A stretch of 64,000 bases of DNA, from the NCBI GenBank assembly GCA_963728975.1, contig CAVSMF010000001.1, positions 2,046,001 through 2,110,000 of the forward strand, given 5' to 3'. Shown piece by piece: positions 42,147 through 50,943 of the stretch. The stretch comes from DATFCK01 sp963728975. Its GTDB lineage: Bacteria; Verrucomicrobiota; Verrucomicrobiia; Chthoniobacterales; UBA10450. Below the pieces are notes generated by a model, which was given only the letters and a program-made list of their open reading frames with translations, was not told the origin of the DNA and made no database searches. The number at the start of each line of letters is the position of its first letter. Position 1 is the first letter of the stretch. Made by a program: the position numbers and the translations under genes.

Positions 42147-42806
42147 ATGGCTGAAGCGAAAAAAACAAGCAAGAAAACGGGCGAGGCAAAGCCGAAGAAA
42201 ACAAAAGCAGCGGCAACGGCGCCGGAGCCGGCAGCCACTGCCACTGGCGAGGACGTAGCCAAGCCGACTGCTCCTGCGGTCCCACCCCAAGCGGCGAAGG
42301 CTGCCCCGGAGTCAACCGCTCAACAGGCGAAAAAAACGGCCGAGGTTTCCAAGGAAGAAAAAACCGGGGCCCCTGCTGCCGCTCGTCCGGACGCTGGCAA
42401 TCTCTCGCTTTCCGGGGAGATCGAAAAGCCGAAGATCGTTAAAGCCAAAGGAAGCAAGAATGTCCATTCGGGCATCGCCCATGTTCTATCGACGTTTAAC
42501 AACACGATTGTGACAATCACAGACATGACCGGGAAAGTAATTGGCTGGTCGAGCGCCGGAAAGGTCGGATTCAAAGGATCGCGCAAGAGTACCGCTTATG
42601 CGGCGCAGATGGTCGCGCAGGATGCTTCCCGGCAGGCAATGGGGCACGGGCTGAAGGAAGTGGAAGTGCGGGTGAAAGGCCCGGGTGCAGGCCGGGAATC
42701 AGCCGTTCGCGCTCTCCAGGCCGTGGGACTCGATCTCACAATCATCCGCGACGTTACGCCGGTCCCCCACAACGGCTGCCGTCCACCCAAGCAGCGGCGC
42801 GTGTGA
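42147..42806 (+). CDS. rpsK: 30S ribosomal protein S11 with ~90-residue N-terminal extension
   Basis: A 219-residue protein; typical S11 is about 130. The core from about residue 97 is normal (KAKGSKNVHSGIAHVLSTFN, DMTGKVIGWSSAGKVGFKGS, VTPVPHNGCRPPKQRRV). Residues 1-92 are low complexity, rich in Lys, Ala, Pro, Thr and Glu (KKTSKKTGEAKPKKTKAAAT and onward). No better internal start is seen: the core begins without an ATG, and the ATG at 42147 has normal spacing from rpsM. The extension is probably disordered. Confidence 0.93.
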   Translation: MAEAKKTSKKTGEAKPKKTKAAATAPEPAATATGEDVAKPTAPAVPPQAAKAAPESTAQQAKKTAEVSKEEKTGAPAAARPDAGNLSLSGEIEKPKIVKAKGSKNVHSGIAHVLSTFNNTIVTITDMTGKVIGWSSAGKVGFKGSRKSTAYAAQMVAQDASRQAMGHGLKEVEVRVKGPGAGRESAVRALQAVGLDLTIIRDVTPVPHNGCRPPKQRRV

Positions 42807-42833
42807 TGTTTTAATTTAACGATTTAACAACCA

Positions 42834-43445
42834 ATGGCCAGATATATAGGACCAAAGACAAAAGTCAGCCGCCGCTACGGTGTGCCCCTGTTTGGATCGT
42901 CCAAATCGCTGGAGCGAAAGAATTATCCGCCGGGAATGCATGGGCCCAAAGGGGCGCGGCGGAAGCAATCCGAATATGCCATTGCTCTCGGCGAAAAACA
43001 GAAGCTCCGTTACCAATACGGGCTGCTGGAGCGCCAGTTTCGGCGGATCTTCCAAAATGCTTTGCGCAAACGCGGCGTGACCGGAGAAACATTGCTGCAA
43101 CTTTTGGAAACCCGGATCGATAATGTGGTTTTCCGGCTTGGGCTGGCGAACACGCGCAGCGGAGCGCGGCAGTTGGTCTCGCACGGCCACGTGTTGGTGA
43201 ACGGACGGACGGTAAATGTTGCGTCTTATAATGTGAAAGCCGGTGACGAGGTGGCGATCAAGGACCGGCCAAAATCGCGGCAGTTGGCCCTCCGGAATCT
43301 CGAGTTAACCCAAATCGCGCCGGTGCCTGATTGGCTTACCGTAGACCGGGATGCGCTCAAGGGTAAGGTGGCGCATATTCCTTCACGAGAGGAAATGCAG
43401 CCGATGGTGAACGAACAGCTGATCGTCGAGTTGTACTCGCGGTAG
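42834..43445 (+). CDS. rpsD: 30S ribosomal protein S4
   Basis: A 203-residue S4 of the zinc-free type: MARYIGPKTKVSRRYGVPLF, EKQKLRYQYGLLERQFRRIF, then the S4 RNA-binding domain LETRIDNVVFRLGLANTRSG and SHGHVLVNGRTVNVASYNVK. Last gene of the cluster; rpoA and rplQ do not follow. A weak GGCCA-GCGC-TGGCC stem at 43457-43470 followed by TTTG could end transcription. Confidence 0.95.
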   Translation: MARYIGPKTKVSRRYGVPLFGSSKSLERKNYPPGMHGPKGARRKQSEYAIALGEKQKLRYQYGLLERQFRRIFQNALRKRGVTGETLLQLLETRIDNVVFRLGLANTRSGARQLVSHGHVLVNGRTVNVASYNVKAGDEVAIKDRPKSRQLALRNLELTQIAPVPDWLTVDRDALKGKVAHIPSREEMQPMVNEQLIVELYSR

Positions 43446-43570
43446 AGCTCGCACCTGGCCAGCGCTGGCCTTTGTAGTTCCGCGGTGAAGGTGAAGAGAC
43501 CGCTGCTCTGCCTGTCATCCTGGCGCGACGAAGGATCTCGCAGTGCCAAAAAGGAGTAGGAGAGGGTTTG

Positions 43571-43643
43571 CCAGATTACGGATGATTTGAAGCAGCGAGG
43601 TTCTGCTTAACCCTGATCCTGTTCATCCTCCCAATCTGTCTAG
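43571..43643. repeat. Nonamer repeat element at the 3-prime end of a small gene
   Basis: The right side reads as 9-bp units TAACCCTGA, TCCTGTTCA, TCCTCCCAA, TCTGTCTAG (43608-43643); the left side (AGATTACGG, ATGATTTGA) is partly complementary. A solitary half of the GTCAT repeat is just upstream at about 43513-43541. The CTA at 43640-43642 supplies the stop codon of the minus-strand gene that follows. Confidence 0.6.
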
Positions 43644-43897
43644 TCTTTGTTTTCGTCGCCCCCGTTCTGCTCCAGTAACTCCAGCGCTTTGTCGTAGCTC
43701 TGACGCTCGAGATAATGTCTCAGCCGGGGTTCCACCGGCTGCGGAAGGGCGGCAGCCAGGCGTTCGATCTTTTCGGAAACTTCCTGGAGCCGGGCGACGT
43801 GAGCGCGTGGATCCCGGCGGCTCTGGGCATCCCCGATAATGCCAAGCCGTTCCCGCAGAGTGGCTGCTAGTTCGGCGAAGTGGGGATTTTTATTCAT
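43640..43897 (-). CDS. Hypothetical small helical protein
   Basis: An 85-residue, mostly helical protein (HFAELAATLRERLGIIGDAQ, then VARLQEVSEKIERLAAALPQ). No signal, membrane span or motif is seen. Amino-acid composition and codon use look genuine. Its stop codon lies in the terminal CTAG of a repeat element, so the original C terminus may have been altered. Confidence 0.6.
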   Translation of the reverse strand: MNKNPHFAELAATLRERLGIIGDAQSRRDPRAHVARLQEVSEKIERLAAALPQPVEPRLRHYLERQSYDKALELLEQNGGDENKD

Positions 43898-43961
43898 GAC
43901 AAGCTCTCAGGCCGATTGTTAAAGCTTGAAACCAGTCACGATTTCGCGCAAGCGTGCAAGT

Positions 43962-44378
43962 ATGAAGCCGGGTCAACCCGCAGGCATCCTGATGGTGGAT
44001 GACGATGTCGCCCTGCTACGGGTCGTGCGGGAGGCTTTGACCACCCATTTGCGTTGTGAAGTCGACACTTCCCCACGCCCCGAATACGGCTTTGAGCTGG
44101 CTCTTAAAAAAAGATACGACCTTTTTATCTTTGACTTTCAAATGCCGATGATCGATGGCGCGATGCTGTTTTTCCTGATCGGCAAGGTTTACAATCACAC
44201 CCAGCCGCCGCGAATTGTTCCCCCGCTTCTCCTCGTTTCGGGAAAAGGGGACGAACAGCGGGCCCAGGAACTATTACGAGAGCCCGGTGTTCGCGGACTG
44301 GTTGCCAAACCGTTTTCAATGAATCGGCTTCTCGAGAAAGCAAAGGAATGCGTCCCGGGAATGGAGTCGCTTGCCTGA
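43962..44378 (+). CDS. Stand-alone response-regulator receiver domain
   Basis: A 138-residue CheY-like protein from ATG 43962; a TTG at 43926 would add 12 residues. The receiver core is complete: acidic pocket MVDDDVALLR, phospho-acceptor Asp in IFDFQMPMIDG, Ser in LLLVSGKGD and Lys in VAKPFSMNRL. No output domain is attached and no histidine kinase lies nearby, so its partner is unknown. Confidence 0.83.
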   Translation: MKPGQPAGILMVDDDVALLRVVREALTTHLRCEVDTSPRPEYGFELALKKRYDLFIFDFQMPMIDGAMLFFLIGKVYNHTQPPRIVPPLLLVSGKGDEQRAQELLREPGVRGLVAKPFSMNRLLEKAKECVPGMESLA

Positions 44379-44395
44379 TCTGCGGCCTGCGGACT

Positions 44396-44461
44396 AGACA
44401 GGACCTACAGAATTAACCGGATTTAGAGGGTCAGGATATGATTCTGTATTCCTTTCAATCC
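44396..44461. repeat. Inverted nonamer element (CAGGATTTA type, degenerate)
   Basis: The left arm has 9-bp units AGACAGGAC, CTACAGAAT, TAACCGGAT, TTA; the right arm has GATTCTGTA, TTCCTTTCA, ATCCGCGTA in complementary sense. It occupies much of the 165-bp gap between the receiver gene and the convergent DUF2934-like gene. Confidence 0.62.
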
Positions 44462-44543
44462 GCGTATCGGCGGTTGAAGGAAGAGGGATCCACCGAATTT
44501 TTCGGATCGGTTCCAGGCCCGGGCGCTGCCGGGGGGAGGTCAT

Positions 44544-44858
44544 TCACCGCGAGCTAAACTCGGACAGAAGTTGCCGTTTCGCTTCGAGCCAATCGGAACT
44601 GGCATCGCCCGGCAGCGCCAGCCTGTGTCGCCTTTCTGAAATGAAATAAGCTCGAAGACGAATCTGCTCATCCGTGGGCTCCGCCGGAAGGAGAGACTTG
44701 GAAGGGGACGCCACCGTTTTTGGCCGCGTTCCTTTCAGGCCCTTTTTGCGGGCCGTCTTCTTTGCTTTGGGCGCGGCGCCGGCGGTTTGTTTCTGGACAT
44801 TTTTTGCTTTTCTAGGCACTGCTTTTGAAGATGAAAGTATCGGATTAACTAGGACCAA
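44544..44858 (-). CDS. DUF2934-like protein with basic H1-like N terminus
   Basis: A 104-residue protein. Residues 10-60 are Lys/Ala/Pro-rich (AKKTARKKGLKGTRPKTVAS), resembling histone-H1-type or nucleoid-binding tails. Residues 62-104 match the short DUF2934 pattern: PTDEQIRLRAYFISERRHRL, then SSDWLEAKRQLL. Function unknown; DNA or RNA association is suggested only by charge. Confidence 0.75.
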   Translation of the reverse strand: MVLVNPILSSSKAVPRKAKNVQKQTAGAAPKAKKTARKKGLKGTRPKTVASPSKSLLPAEPTDEQIRLRAYFISERRHRLALPGDASSDWLEAKRQLLSEFSSR

Positions 44859-44921
44859 AGGATTGGCAAGTAATTTCTGAAGTCATTTGGCGCAAATTCG
44901 TATTCAGCATAGCCTACGATC

Positions 44922-45344
44922 ATGCGACATTTCATTTTTCGCTGGGCAATCACAGCATTTGCCGTGTTTGTCGCCTCGCCAATTGTAGGTTTGAGCTACA
45001 GCAACAGCCTGGCTTGCCTTCTTGGGGCCTCGCTTTTGCTCGGCATCGCGAATGCATTTGTTCGTCCGATTCTTTTGATTTTGAGCGCGCCATTGATTCT
45101 GGTAAGCCTCGGCTTTTTTATCCTGGTTGTGAACGGTTTGCTGCTGCTGATCGTCGCTGAAATCCTGCCCTGCTTCACTATTCCGGGATTTTGGAGCGCC
45201 TTTTTCGGTGCTCTGATTATCTCAATCGTAAGTTGGTTGCTTAGCGCCTTTTTCCGGGGAAGCGACGGTCGGGTGCATATTTTGACCCATCATACCCAGA
45301 TGAAGACCGTCCGCGGAAGAGTGATCGAACCAGGCGAGCGTTGA
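44922..45344 (+). CDS. Four-span membrane protein, YvlD/phage-holin-IV family
   Basis: A 140-residue inner-membrane protein with four closely spaced spans: IFRWAITAFAVFVASPIVGL, LLGASLLLGIANAFVRPILL, ILVSLGFFILVVNGLLLLIV and FFGALIISIVSWLLSAFF. ANAFVRPILLILSAPL matches the DUF360/YvlD signature. Despite the holin label these are chromosomal membrane proteins of unknown role. trpF follows 16 bases later. Confidence 0.82.
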   Translation: MRHFIFRWAITAFAVFVASPIVGLSYSNSLACLLGASLLLGIANAFVRPILLILSAPLILVSLGFFILVVNGLLLLIVAEILPCFTIPGFWSAFFGALIISIVSWLLSAFFRGSDGRVHILTHHTQMKTVRGRVIEPGER

Positions 45345-45360
45345 CGGCCTGGGGCGCAGC

Positions 45361-46017
45361 GTGAACGCAATCCGCAGGCCGGCGAACTCAATTCAGGTCA
45401 AGATCTGCGGCCTTACCAATGCCGCCGACGCTCATTGTGCGATTGACTGCGGAGCGAATGCGCTCGGTTTTAATTTTTATCCCGGAAGCAGACGTTTCCT
45501 GGATTTTGAATTGGCCCGGCATTGGTTGAAGCAATTGCCGCCGGGAGTTTCAAAGGTGGCGGTCCTGGTCAACCCGACACGTTCTGAAGCAATGGATCTG
45601 GCCCGAACCGGGATGTTCGACTCGCTTCAGCTGCATGGGAACGAGCCACCCGAGTTTTGCCGGGAATTAGCCGACAGCGGAATTAGATTCACGAAAGCGA
45701 TTGCAATACCTGATCACGGTCCATTGCCGCCGGACCCCAAATTTTTCACAGACACGATTTTACTCGATGCCTTGTCGGCAACGGATTTCGGCGGGACCGG
45801 CCGCTCTTTTTCCTGGACCTTGGGGAGGCGCTTTGTGAACGACCATCCGGAGCTGCGTGTAATTCTAGCCGGTGGGTTGACCCCGGATAATGTTGCTCAG
45901 GCAATCGGCCAGGTCCGTCCTTTCGGGGTGGATGTGACGACCGGGGTGGAATCGTCACCGGGGCGCAAGGACCCGAACCTGCTGCGTGCTTTTATTTCGG
46001 CGGTTCGAGAAAGCTAG
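45361..46017 (+). CDS. trpF: Phosphoribosylanthranilate isomerase
   Basis: A 218-residue TIM-barrel enzyme of tryptophan synthesis. The catalytic Cys is in IQVKICGLTNAADA and the catalytic Asp in FGVDVTTGVESSPGRKDPN; LILAGGLTPDNV-type RVILAGGLTPDNVAQAIGQ is also seen. Start is GTG 45361. No other trp gene is adjacent. Confidence 0.92.
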   Translation: MNAIRRPANSIQVKICGLTNAADAHCAIDCGANALGFNFYPGSRRFLDFELARHWLKQLPPGVSKVAVLVNPTRSEAMDLARTGMFDSLQLHGNEPPEFCRELADSGIRFTKAIAIPDHGPLPPDPKFFTDTILLDALSATDFGGTGRSFSWTLGRRFVNDHPELRVILAGGLTPDNVAQAIGQVRPFGVDVTTGVESSPGRKDPNLLRAFISAVRES

Positions 46018-46126
46018 CGGCAATTGCATATCCCGGGGGGCCGCGCCGGACTCCGGCTTGGGAAAACGGGCTGGTCTGCTTCCTGCTTTAGACAGCCCGC
46101 ACTACCCGCATCCCACCATCATAATT

Positions 46127-47839
46127 ATGGCTAATTCCTTCAAAATATTGAGCTGCGCGGCGGCGGCGTTGCTCTGCACCGCACCGTTATCTCAAGCCCA
46201 GAGCAAATCCCCGGCGCCCGCTGCGACTCCTGCTGCTGCGCTTCCTTCAACGCCAGCTCCGGCCGACAAGCCTGGCGATAGTTCCCCAATGCTAGTGGTT
46301 CAGGCCCAGGGGGCCACGCCGGCGGCTTCGCCAGCGGCAGCAACCAAGACTGCCAGCAACCCGGCTGAACAGGATGCGTCAATCGAGAGCGGCGGTGTCG
46401 GAGTTCGTGAATTTCAAGGCGACGATGTGGGTCAGGTGCTTCGGTTGTTGGCGCGGCAGGCCAAGATCAACATGGTGGTGAGCGAAGCGGTCACCGGCAC
46501 CGTGACGATGCGTTTGGAGGATGTTACGGCGTTGCAGGCGGTTCAGATCATCGTGAAAGCCAAAGGGCTGTTCATGGACAAGATCGATAATGTCTACTAC
46601 GTCAAGACTGCAGCTGAACGCACGGCCGAGCCGACCGAAAGCGACAGCTATCAGTTTAGTTATGCCCGGGCCAAGGAAGTTGCACCGCTGCTCGCGTCCC
46701 AGCTCCAGAGCAAGGATCCACCTCAGGTAGACGAGCGCACCAACACCATCTTCTTTCGCGAAACGCGGAGTAACATCGATAATATCCGGAAACTGGTCGT
46801 CCAAGTCGATAAGCCGACCAAACAGGTGATGATCGAGGCCCGTCTGGTCGAGGTCACCGCCAACCCGCGGCAATCTTATGGCATCAACTGGGCCGGCGTA
46901 GTGGGCAGTTCCACAAATGCACAGACAGTTACCTACGGCGCTCCCCTTCCGAACGCAGCGCCGTCGCCCGGAGCGGCCGTGCCCACCAGCGGCTTCGCGC
47001 TCGGAAGCGCCACCAACAAGAACTTTTTCGGCAGCCTTGGCCAGCTGGCTCTTGGACAGTTCGCCATCCTGAGCGTCCCACAGCTATCCGCCACCCTTCG
47101 CATGCTTAATGAAGATTCCGACGCCGAATTTCTGGCCAACCCTCGAATCGTTACGGCGGATAATCAGCAGGCAAAAATCGAGATCAGCCGCAACCAGCCG
47201 GTGCCGCAATTGAACTTCAACGAGCAAACTGCCACCGCGGTGTTCGGCGGGTTCCAGGACAAAAAATTCGGCAACACCCTGATGGTTCGCCCCTCGGTTA
47301 ACAAAGATAATTTTATCACCCTGAGCGTAAAACCCGAGATCAGCAACAAGGTTGGCGATGCCACATTCGTATTTGCCGGCGCGACGGTAGCGAGTCCGAT
47401 TATCGACACCCGGACACTCGATTCCAATGTGCTGATCAAGAGCGGAGACACCCTGGCGATCGGCGGACTGATGCAGGATGAGGTGACCAAAGCGCGCAAC
47501 AAGGTCCCGGTCCTCGGAGATATTCCGGGCTTGGGCTACTTGTTTGGAGAGCGGCTTAACGCCCGGACCAAGCGCAATCTGCTTGTGTTCGTCACGCCCA
47601 CAATCATCGATCCGCAGTATGGCACCGGTCTGGAGGACCAGGTTAACGGGTTGCATCATACGGGTGAGGAATTCGCCGATCCCAATGGCTGGCGAAATAA
47701 CGCCAAAGGCGCAGTCCGACTCGTCCCAACAGCAGAGCGACAAATGGTGGCCGATTATCCCAAGCCCGGTGTGCCACCGCCTCCGGAAAAGGCTAACGGC
47801 GTGGAATTCAAGAGCTCGGTTAAAGATCGCGATTTCTAG
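46127..47839 (+). CDS. Secretin-family outer-membrane protein (GspD/PilQ-like)
   Basis: A 570-residue protein from ATG 46127 (ANSFKILSCAAAALLCTAPL signal peptide); the upstream open part overlaps trpF. Residues 25-85 are Ala/Pro-rich. A secretin N domain follows (FQGDDVGQVLRLLARQAKIN and LEDVTALQAVQIIVKAKGLF), then an N1-type repeat and the secretin barrel (residues about 290-530): ANPRIVTADNQQAKIEISR and the signature VPVLGDIPGLGYLFGERLNA, then LLVFVTPTIIDP. It could be the pore of a type II secretion or type IV pilus machine, but no other component is encoded nearby. Confidence 0.88.
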   Translation: MANSFKILSCAAAALLCTAPLSQAQSKSPAPAATPAAALPSTPAPADKPGDSSPMLVVQAQGATPAASPAAATKTASNPAEQDASIESGGVGVREFQGDDVGQVLRLLARQAKINMVVSEAVTGTVTMRLEDVTALQAVQIIVKAKGLFMDKIDNVYYVKTAAERTAEPTESDSYQFSYARAKEVAPLLASQLQSKDPPQVDERTNTIFFRETRSNIDNIRKLVVQVDKPTKQVMIEARLVEVTANPRQSYGINWAGVVGSSTNAQTVTYGAPLPNAAPSPGAAVPTSGFALGSATNKNFFGSLGQLALGQFAILSVPQLSATLRMLNEDSDAEFLANPRIVTADNQQAKIEISRNQPVPQLNFNEQTATAVFGGFQDKKFGNTLMVRPSVNKDNFITLSVKPEISNKVGDATFVFAGATVASPIIDTRTLDSNVLIKSGDTLAIGGLMQDEVTKARNKVPVLGDIPGLGYLFGERLNARTKRNLLVFVTPTIIDPQYGTGLEDQVNGLHHTGEEFADPNGWRNNAKGAVRLVPTAERQMVADYPKPGVPPPPEKANGVEFKSSVKDRDF

Positions 47840-47862
47840 ATTTTTGAAGATGTGGGGTTGAG

Positions 47863-47900
47863 AGGGGGCGGATGCTTCGGCGTCCGCCCTCTTTGTTTTA
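47863..47900 (+). terminator. Rho-independent terminator after the secretin gene
   Basis: A 13-bp stem (47863-47875 with 47880-47892, two G-T pairs) closed by a TTCG tetraloop is followed by TTGTTTTA. It lies 24 bases past the stop codon. Confidence 0.85.
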
Positions 47901-47970
47901 TGCAGCTGTCCAGCAAAAGCCTTGAAGGGTGAAGCGTTGAATCGTCGAAGCGGGTGGCGCGCTCTTCGAC

Positions 47971-48080
47971 TGTCATCCCGAGCGCAGTCGAGGGATCCCG
48001 CAAACTTCGTTCGGTCACCCACCTTTGCCAGCGTGATCCACGAGTAAAATGCGGGATTCTTCGCTTCGCTCAGAATGACA
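47971..48080. repeat. GTCAT/ATGAC palindromic repeat
   Basis: Left arm TGTCATCCCGAGCGCAGTCG and right arm with TTCGCTTCGCTCAGAATGACA; inner GGATCCCG and CGGGATTC pair. It sits between convergent secretin and sigma-factor genes, ending seven bases before the latter's stop codon. Confidence 0.85.
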
Positions 48081-48086
48081 CTCTTT

Positions 48087-48695
48087 TCAGCTCTCCAGAT
48101 ATTTAGTGAGCCGAGCACGCAGTTCGGTGCGGGCACGAAACAAAACACTTTTCACTGCGGGAACGGAAAGACCCAGGATTTCCGCAATTTCTTCGTAACT
48201 GTGATCTTCGTAACGGCGCAATATCAGCGCCATTCGCTGAGTGGAAGGCAGTTCCAGGACCGCCTTCTCGATCGCCTCCTGTAATTCGGTTTCCAGCAAC
48301 GACGCGTCCGGAGCCTGAACCGTGTCATCCTTTATCGCGATCTCGTCCGTAACCGATCCCGGTTGCATAGGGAGATGCCCGCGTCGTTTGGACCGCCGAA
48401 TTTCGTTGAACACCAAATTGCGGGTGATCTTCAACAGCCAGGTTGTGAACTTGGCCCGCGGCACGTAACGCCCGGCGTTTCTCCAGACCCGAAGAAAGAC
48501 CTGCTGGGCGATATCCTCGACCTCGGAGTTACTTCCGAGCATGCGCGCGACCGTGCCGATGACCAGCGCTTGATGACGCTCGACCAGGTCCTCAAAAGCC
48601 GCAGTGTCGCCCTTGCCCGTAAGTCGCATCAGGCGAACATCTTCGGCGTCGTCCGGCGAGTCACTGCCCGCCGGTTTTCGATCATTGCGAAACAT
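48087..48695 (-). CDS. ECF-type RNA polymerase sigma factor
   Basis: A 202-residue sigma-70 family protein. Region 2 is FEDLVERHQALVIGTVARML followed by EVEDIAQQVFLRVWRNAGRY and WLLKITRNLVFNEIRRSKRR. Region 4 is VLELPSTQRMALILRRYEDH, YEEIAEILGLSVPAVKSVLF, RARTELRARL. No anti-sigma gene adjoins it, so the signal it answers to is unknown. Confidence 0.92.
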   Translation of the reverse strand: MFRNDRKPAGSDSPDDAEDVRLMRLTGKGDTAAFEDLVERHQALVIGTVARMLGSNSEVEDIAQQVFLRVWRNAGRYVPRAKFTTWLLKITRNLVFNEIRRSKRRGHLPMQPGSVTDEIAIKDDTVQAPDASLLETELQEAIEKAVLELPSTQRMALILRRYEDHSYEEIAEILGLSVPAVKSVLFRARTELRARLTKYLES

Positions 48696-48864
48696 CGAGG
48701 ATGGCAGGAGGTGACGCGGGCGACCGGGTTCCCCTTCTTAGCCCGCCAAGCAGGGTTGTTCAAATGGTAATTTGAGAATTCCAATTGTTTTTGTGCTTTT
48801 TGTTGCAAGGCGGAATCCGTCCGTGCATTTTGGGGCGAAATATCTTTGACTCTTCTGGTTGAGC

Positions 48865-50013
48865 ATGAATTACCTGCTAATTCCGAACGAACTTAAGCCG
48901 GTTGCGGAAAAAATTGAGGCGCGTCAGCGCATATCCGACGATGACGCCTTGGCTCTGTTCCGATGTCCGGATCTGAATGCTCTTGGGATACTGGCCAGCG
49001 CGGTTCGGGAGCAGAAGAATGGCAATTACGCCACCTACATCCATAACCGCTATATCAACTACTCAAACATCTGTGTGCTTTCCTGCCAGTTCTGTGCGTT
49101 CGCCGCCAAAAAGCGCGACGCTCACGCGTTCGAACAATCGATCACAGAGATTGTCGGCACGGTCCAGGAAGCGCTCGGGGAAGGGATCACCGAGGTGCAT
49201 ATGGTCGGCGGATTGCATCCCAGCCTGAAAAAGGAGTGGTACCTGGATCTATTGCGTGAACTGCGGGCTCTCGATCCCGATCTGCACATCAAGGCGTTTA
49301 CCGCCATTGAAGTTCGTCATTTGGCCCAGCGCGTGTTTCGCAAGGCGATCCAGGAAACGCTGGAAATTCTGCGCGCTGCCGGCCTTGGTTCTATGACGGG
49401 CGGCGGCGCCGAGATTTTCGATCCGGTGGTGCGCGATCAAATTTGCCGAGGAAAGGAAACGGCTGCCGAATGGTTGGATACCCATCGCGTTTGGCACAGG
49501 ATGGGAGGACGCAGCACCTGCACCATGTTGTACGGACACATCGAGACAATCCCCCACCGCATCGATCACTTGCGCCAGCTCCGGGCGTTACAGGACGAGA
49601 CCGGCGGTTTCACCGGGTTTGTTCCTTTTGCTTTCGAGCCGCAGACCACCATCCTCTCGTACATCAAGGCGGCATCGCCGGTCGAACAACTTCGGAATCT
49701 GGCGATAAGCCGCATTTATTTGGATAACATCGATCACATTACCGCCTACTGGGTCAGCATGGGTTTGCCGTTGGCGCAAGTGTCGCTGAGTTATGGCGTG
49801 GACGACTTGCATGGCACGATTCTGGAGGAGAAGATTTTCCACATGGCCGGCGCCACCACTCCTCAGCAACAATCGGTCGCGACCCTGGAGCATGCAATCC
49901 GGGAGGCGGGTCGTGAGCCTGTCCAGCGCGACAGCCATTATCGCCACATCAAGCATCCAGCCGCAACAAAAGCGCGCATCAAACCGGCCGAGCCCGAGGT
50001 AGCTTGCGCCTAA
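48865..50013 (+). CDS. mqnE: Aminodeoxyfutalosine synthase MqnE
   Basis: A 382-residue radical SAM enzyme of the futalosine menaquinone pathway, joining the MqnA product with SAM-derived adenosine. The cluster motif is CVLSCQFCAF (CxxxCxxC), preceded by ATYIHNRYINYSNI and followed by VHMVGGLHPSLKKEWY. ATG 48865 is preferred to a TTG six bases earlier. mqnA lies downstream in the same direction beyond a repeat. Confidence 0.94.
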   Translation: MNYLLIPNELKPVAEKIEARQRISDDDALALFRCPDLNALGILASAVREQKNGNYATYIHNRYINYSNICVLSCQFCAFAAKKRDAHAFEQSITEIVGTVQEALGEGITEVHMVGGLHPSLKKEWYLDLLRELRALDPDLHIKAFTAIEVRHLAQRVFRKAIQETLEILRAAGLGSMTGGGAEIFDPVVRDQICRGKETAAEWLDTHRVWHRMGGRSTCTMLYGHIETIPHRIDHLRQLRALQDETGGFTGFVPFAFEPQTTILSYIKAASPVEQLRNLAISRIYLDNIDHITAYWVSMGLPLAQVSLSYGVDDLHGTILEEKIFHMAGATTPQQQSVATLEHAIREAGREPVQRDSHYRHIKHPAATKARIKPAEPEVACA

Positions 50014-50046
50014 CGAAAACGGCGTTGCCGCCCCTGGGACAGGGAT

Positions 50047-50156
50047 TGTCATCCTGAACGAAGTGAAGGATCCCGCTGATCTCGCTCGACGGCTCTAAGC
50101 AGATGGTGTGATCAAGAACCGATCGGCGGGATCCCTCGCATCCGTTCGGGATGACA
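50047..50156. repeat. GTCAT/ATGAC palindromic repeat between mqnE and mqnA
   Basis: Left arm TGTCATCCTGAACGAAGTGA, right arm ending TTCGGGATGACA, with inner GGATCCCG and CGGGATCC. It fills most of the 157-bp gap. Confidence 0.85.
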
Positions 50157-50170
50157 GCTAGCTTCAGGTC

Positions 50171-50938
50171 ATGGAAGGCAGGAGCCCGCTCCGGATCGGC
50201 TGCGTCAAGTATCTCAATGCTCGCCCCCTGGTCCACGGCTGGCCGGGGGAAGTGTATCTCGAGACCCCGGCCGTTCTATGCCGGCTGCTTTCTTTGGGCC
50301 GTCTCGAAGTGGCGCTCGTTTCCAGCTTCGAATTCCTCCGTAATCCCATTTACCGCATCGTTGACGGAGTTTCGATCGCCTCGGCTGGTCCGGTTTACAG
50401 CGTTGTGGTGGCCCATCGAGGGGAACTCAGCCGCCTCCAGCAAATCGAGGCGGATCCAGCGTCGGAAACATCGGTTAACCTCGTGCGTTGTATCTTGGCG
50501 GAAGAAGGATCAAATGCCTCCCTGGTGTCGAGTCTGGAGGCAGGAGACGAGCATGGCGCCCATCTCCTCATCGGCGATCGCGCCATTCGTTTTCGCCAGC
50601 AGCATCCGAAATGGAATTTTTGGGATTTGGGCGAAGCTTGGCAGAAGCTGACGAAGTTGCCGTTTGTTTACGCCCTCTGGCTTATTCGACCGGGAGTGAC
50701 CGGGGCCTCTTCCATCGCCGATCGCTTGCGCGGTTTGCGCGATCGGAATCTGACCAGGATGGGTGAGGTTATCCGAAGCCAGACCGAGTTCGATCCGGTC
50801 TTTTGCGAACGCTATTATCGCGAGCACCTGCGATTCAGTTTTGGAGAAGAAGAGAAACGGGGGCTGCGAGAATTCCAGAGTTTATGCGCAAAGCACGAGC
50901 TGCTCTCCGGGCACGATTTCGGCCTCAAGCTCGTGTGA
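50171..50938 (+). CDS. mqnA: Chorismate dehydratase MqnA
   Basis: A 255-residue periplasmic-binding-protein-fold enzyme that dehydrates chorismate to 3-enolpyruvylbenzoate, the first futalosine step. LRIGCVKYLNARPLVHGW, VALVSSFEFLRNPIYRIVDG and the C-terminal KLPFVYALWLIRPG plus FSFGEEEKRGLREF match MqnA. There is no signal peptide, consistent with a cytosolic enzyme. Confidence 0.93.
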   Translation: MEGRSPLRIGCVKYLNARPLVHGWPGEVYLETPAVLCRLLSLGRLEVALVSSFEFLRNPIYRIVDGVSIASAGPVYSVVVAHRGELSRLQQIEADPASETSVNLVRCILAEEGSNASLVSSLEAGDEHGAHLLIGDRAIRFRQQHPKWNFWDLGEAWQKLTKLPFVYALWLIRPGVTGASSIADRLRGLRDRNLTRMGEVIRSQTEFDPVFCERYYREHLRFSFGEEEKRGLREFQSLCAKHELLSGHDFGLKLV

Positions 50939-50943
50939 TTGAC

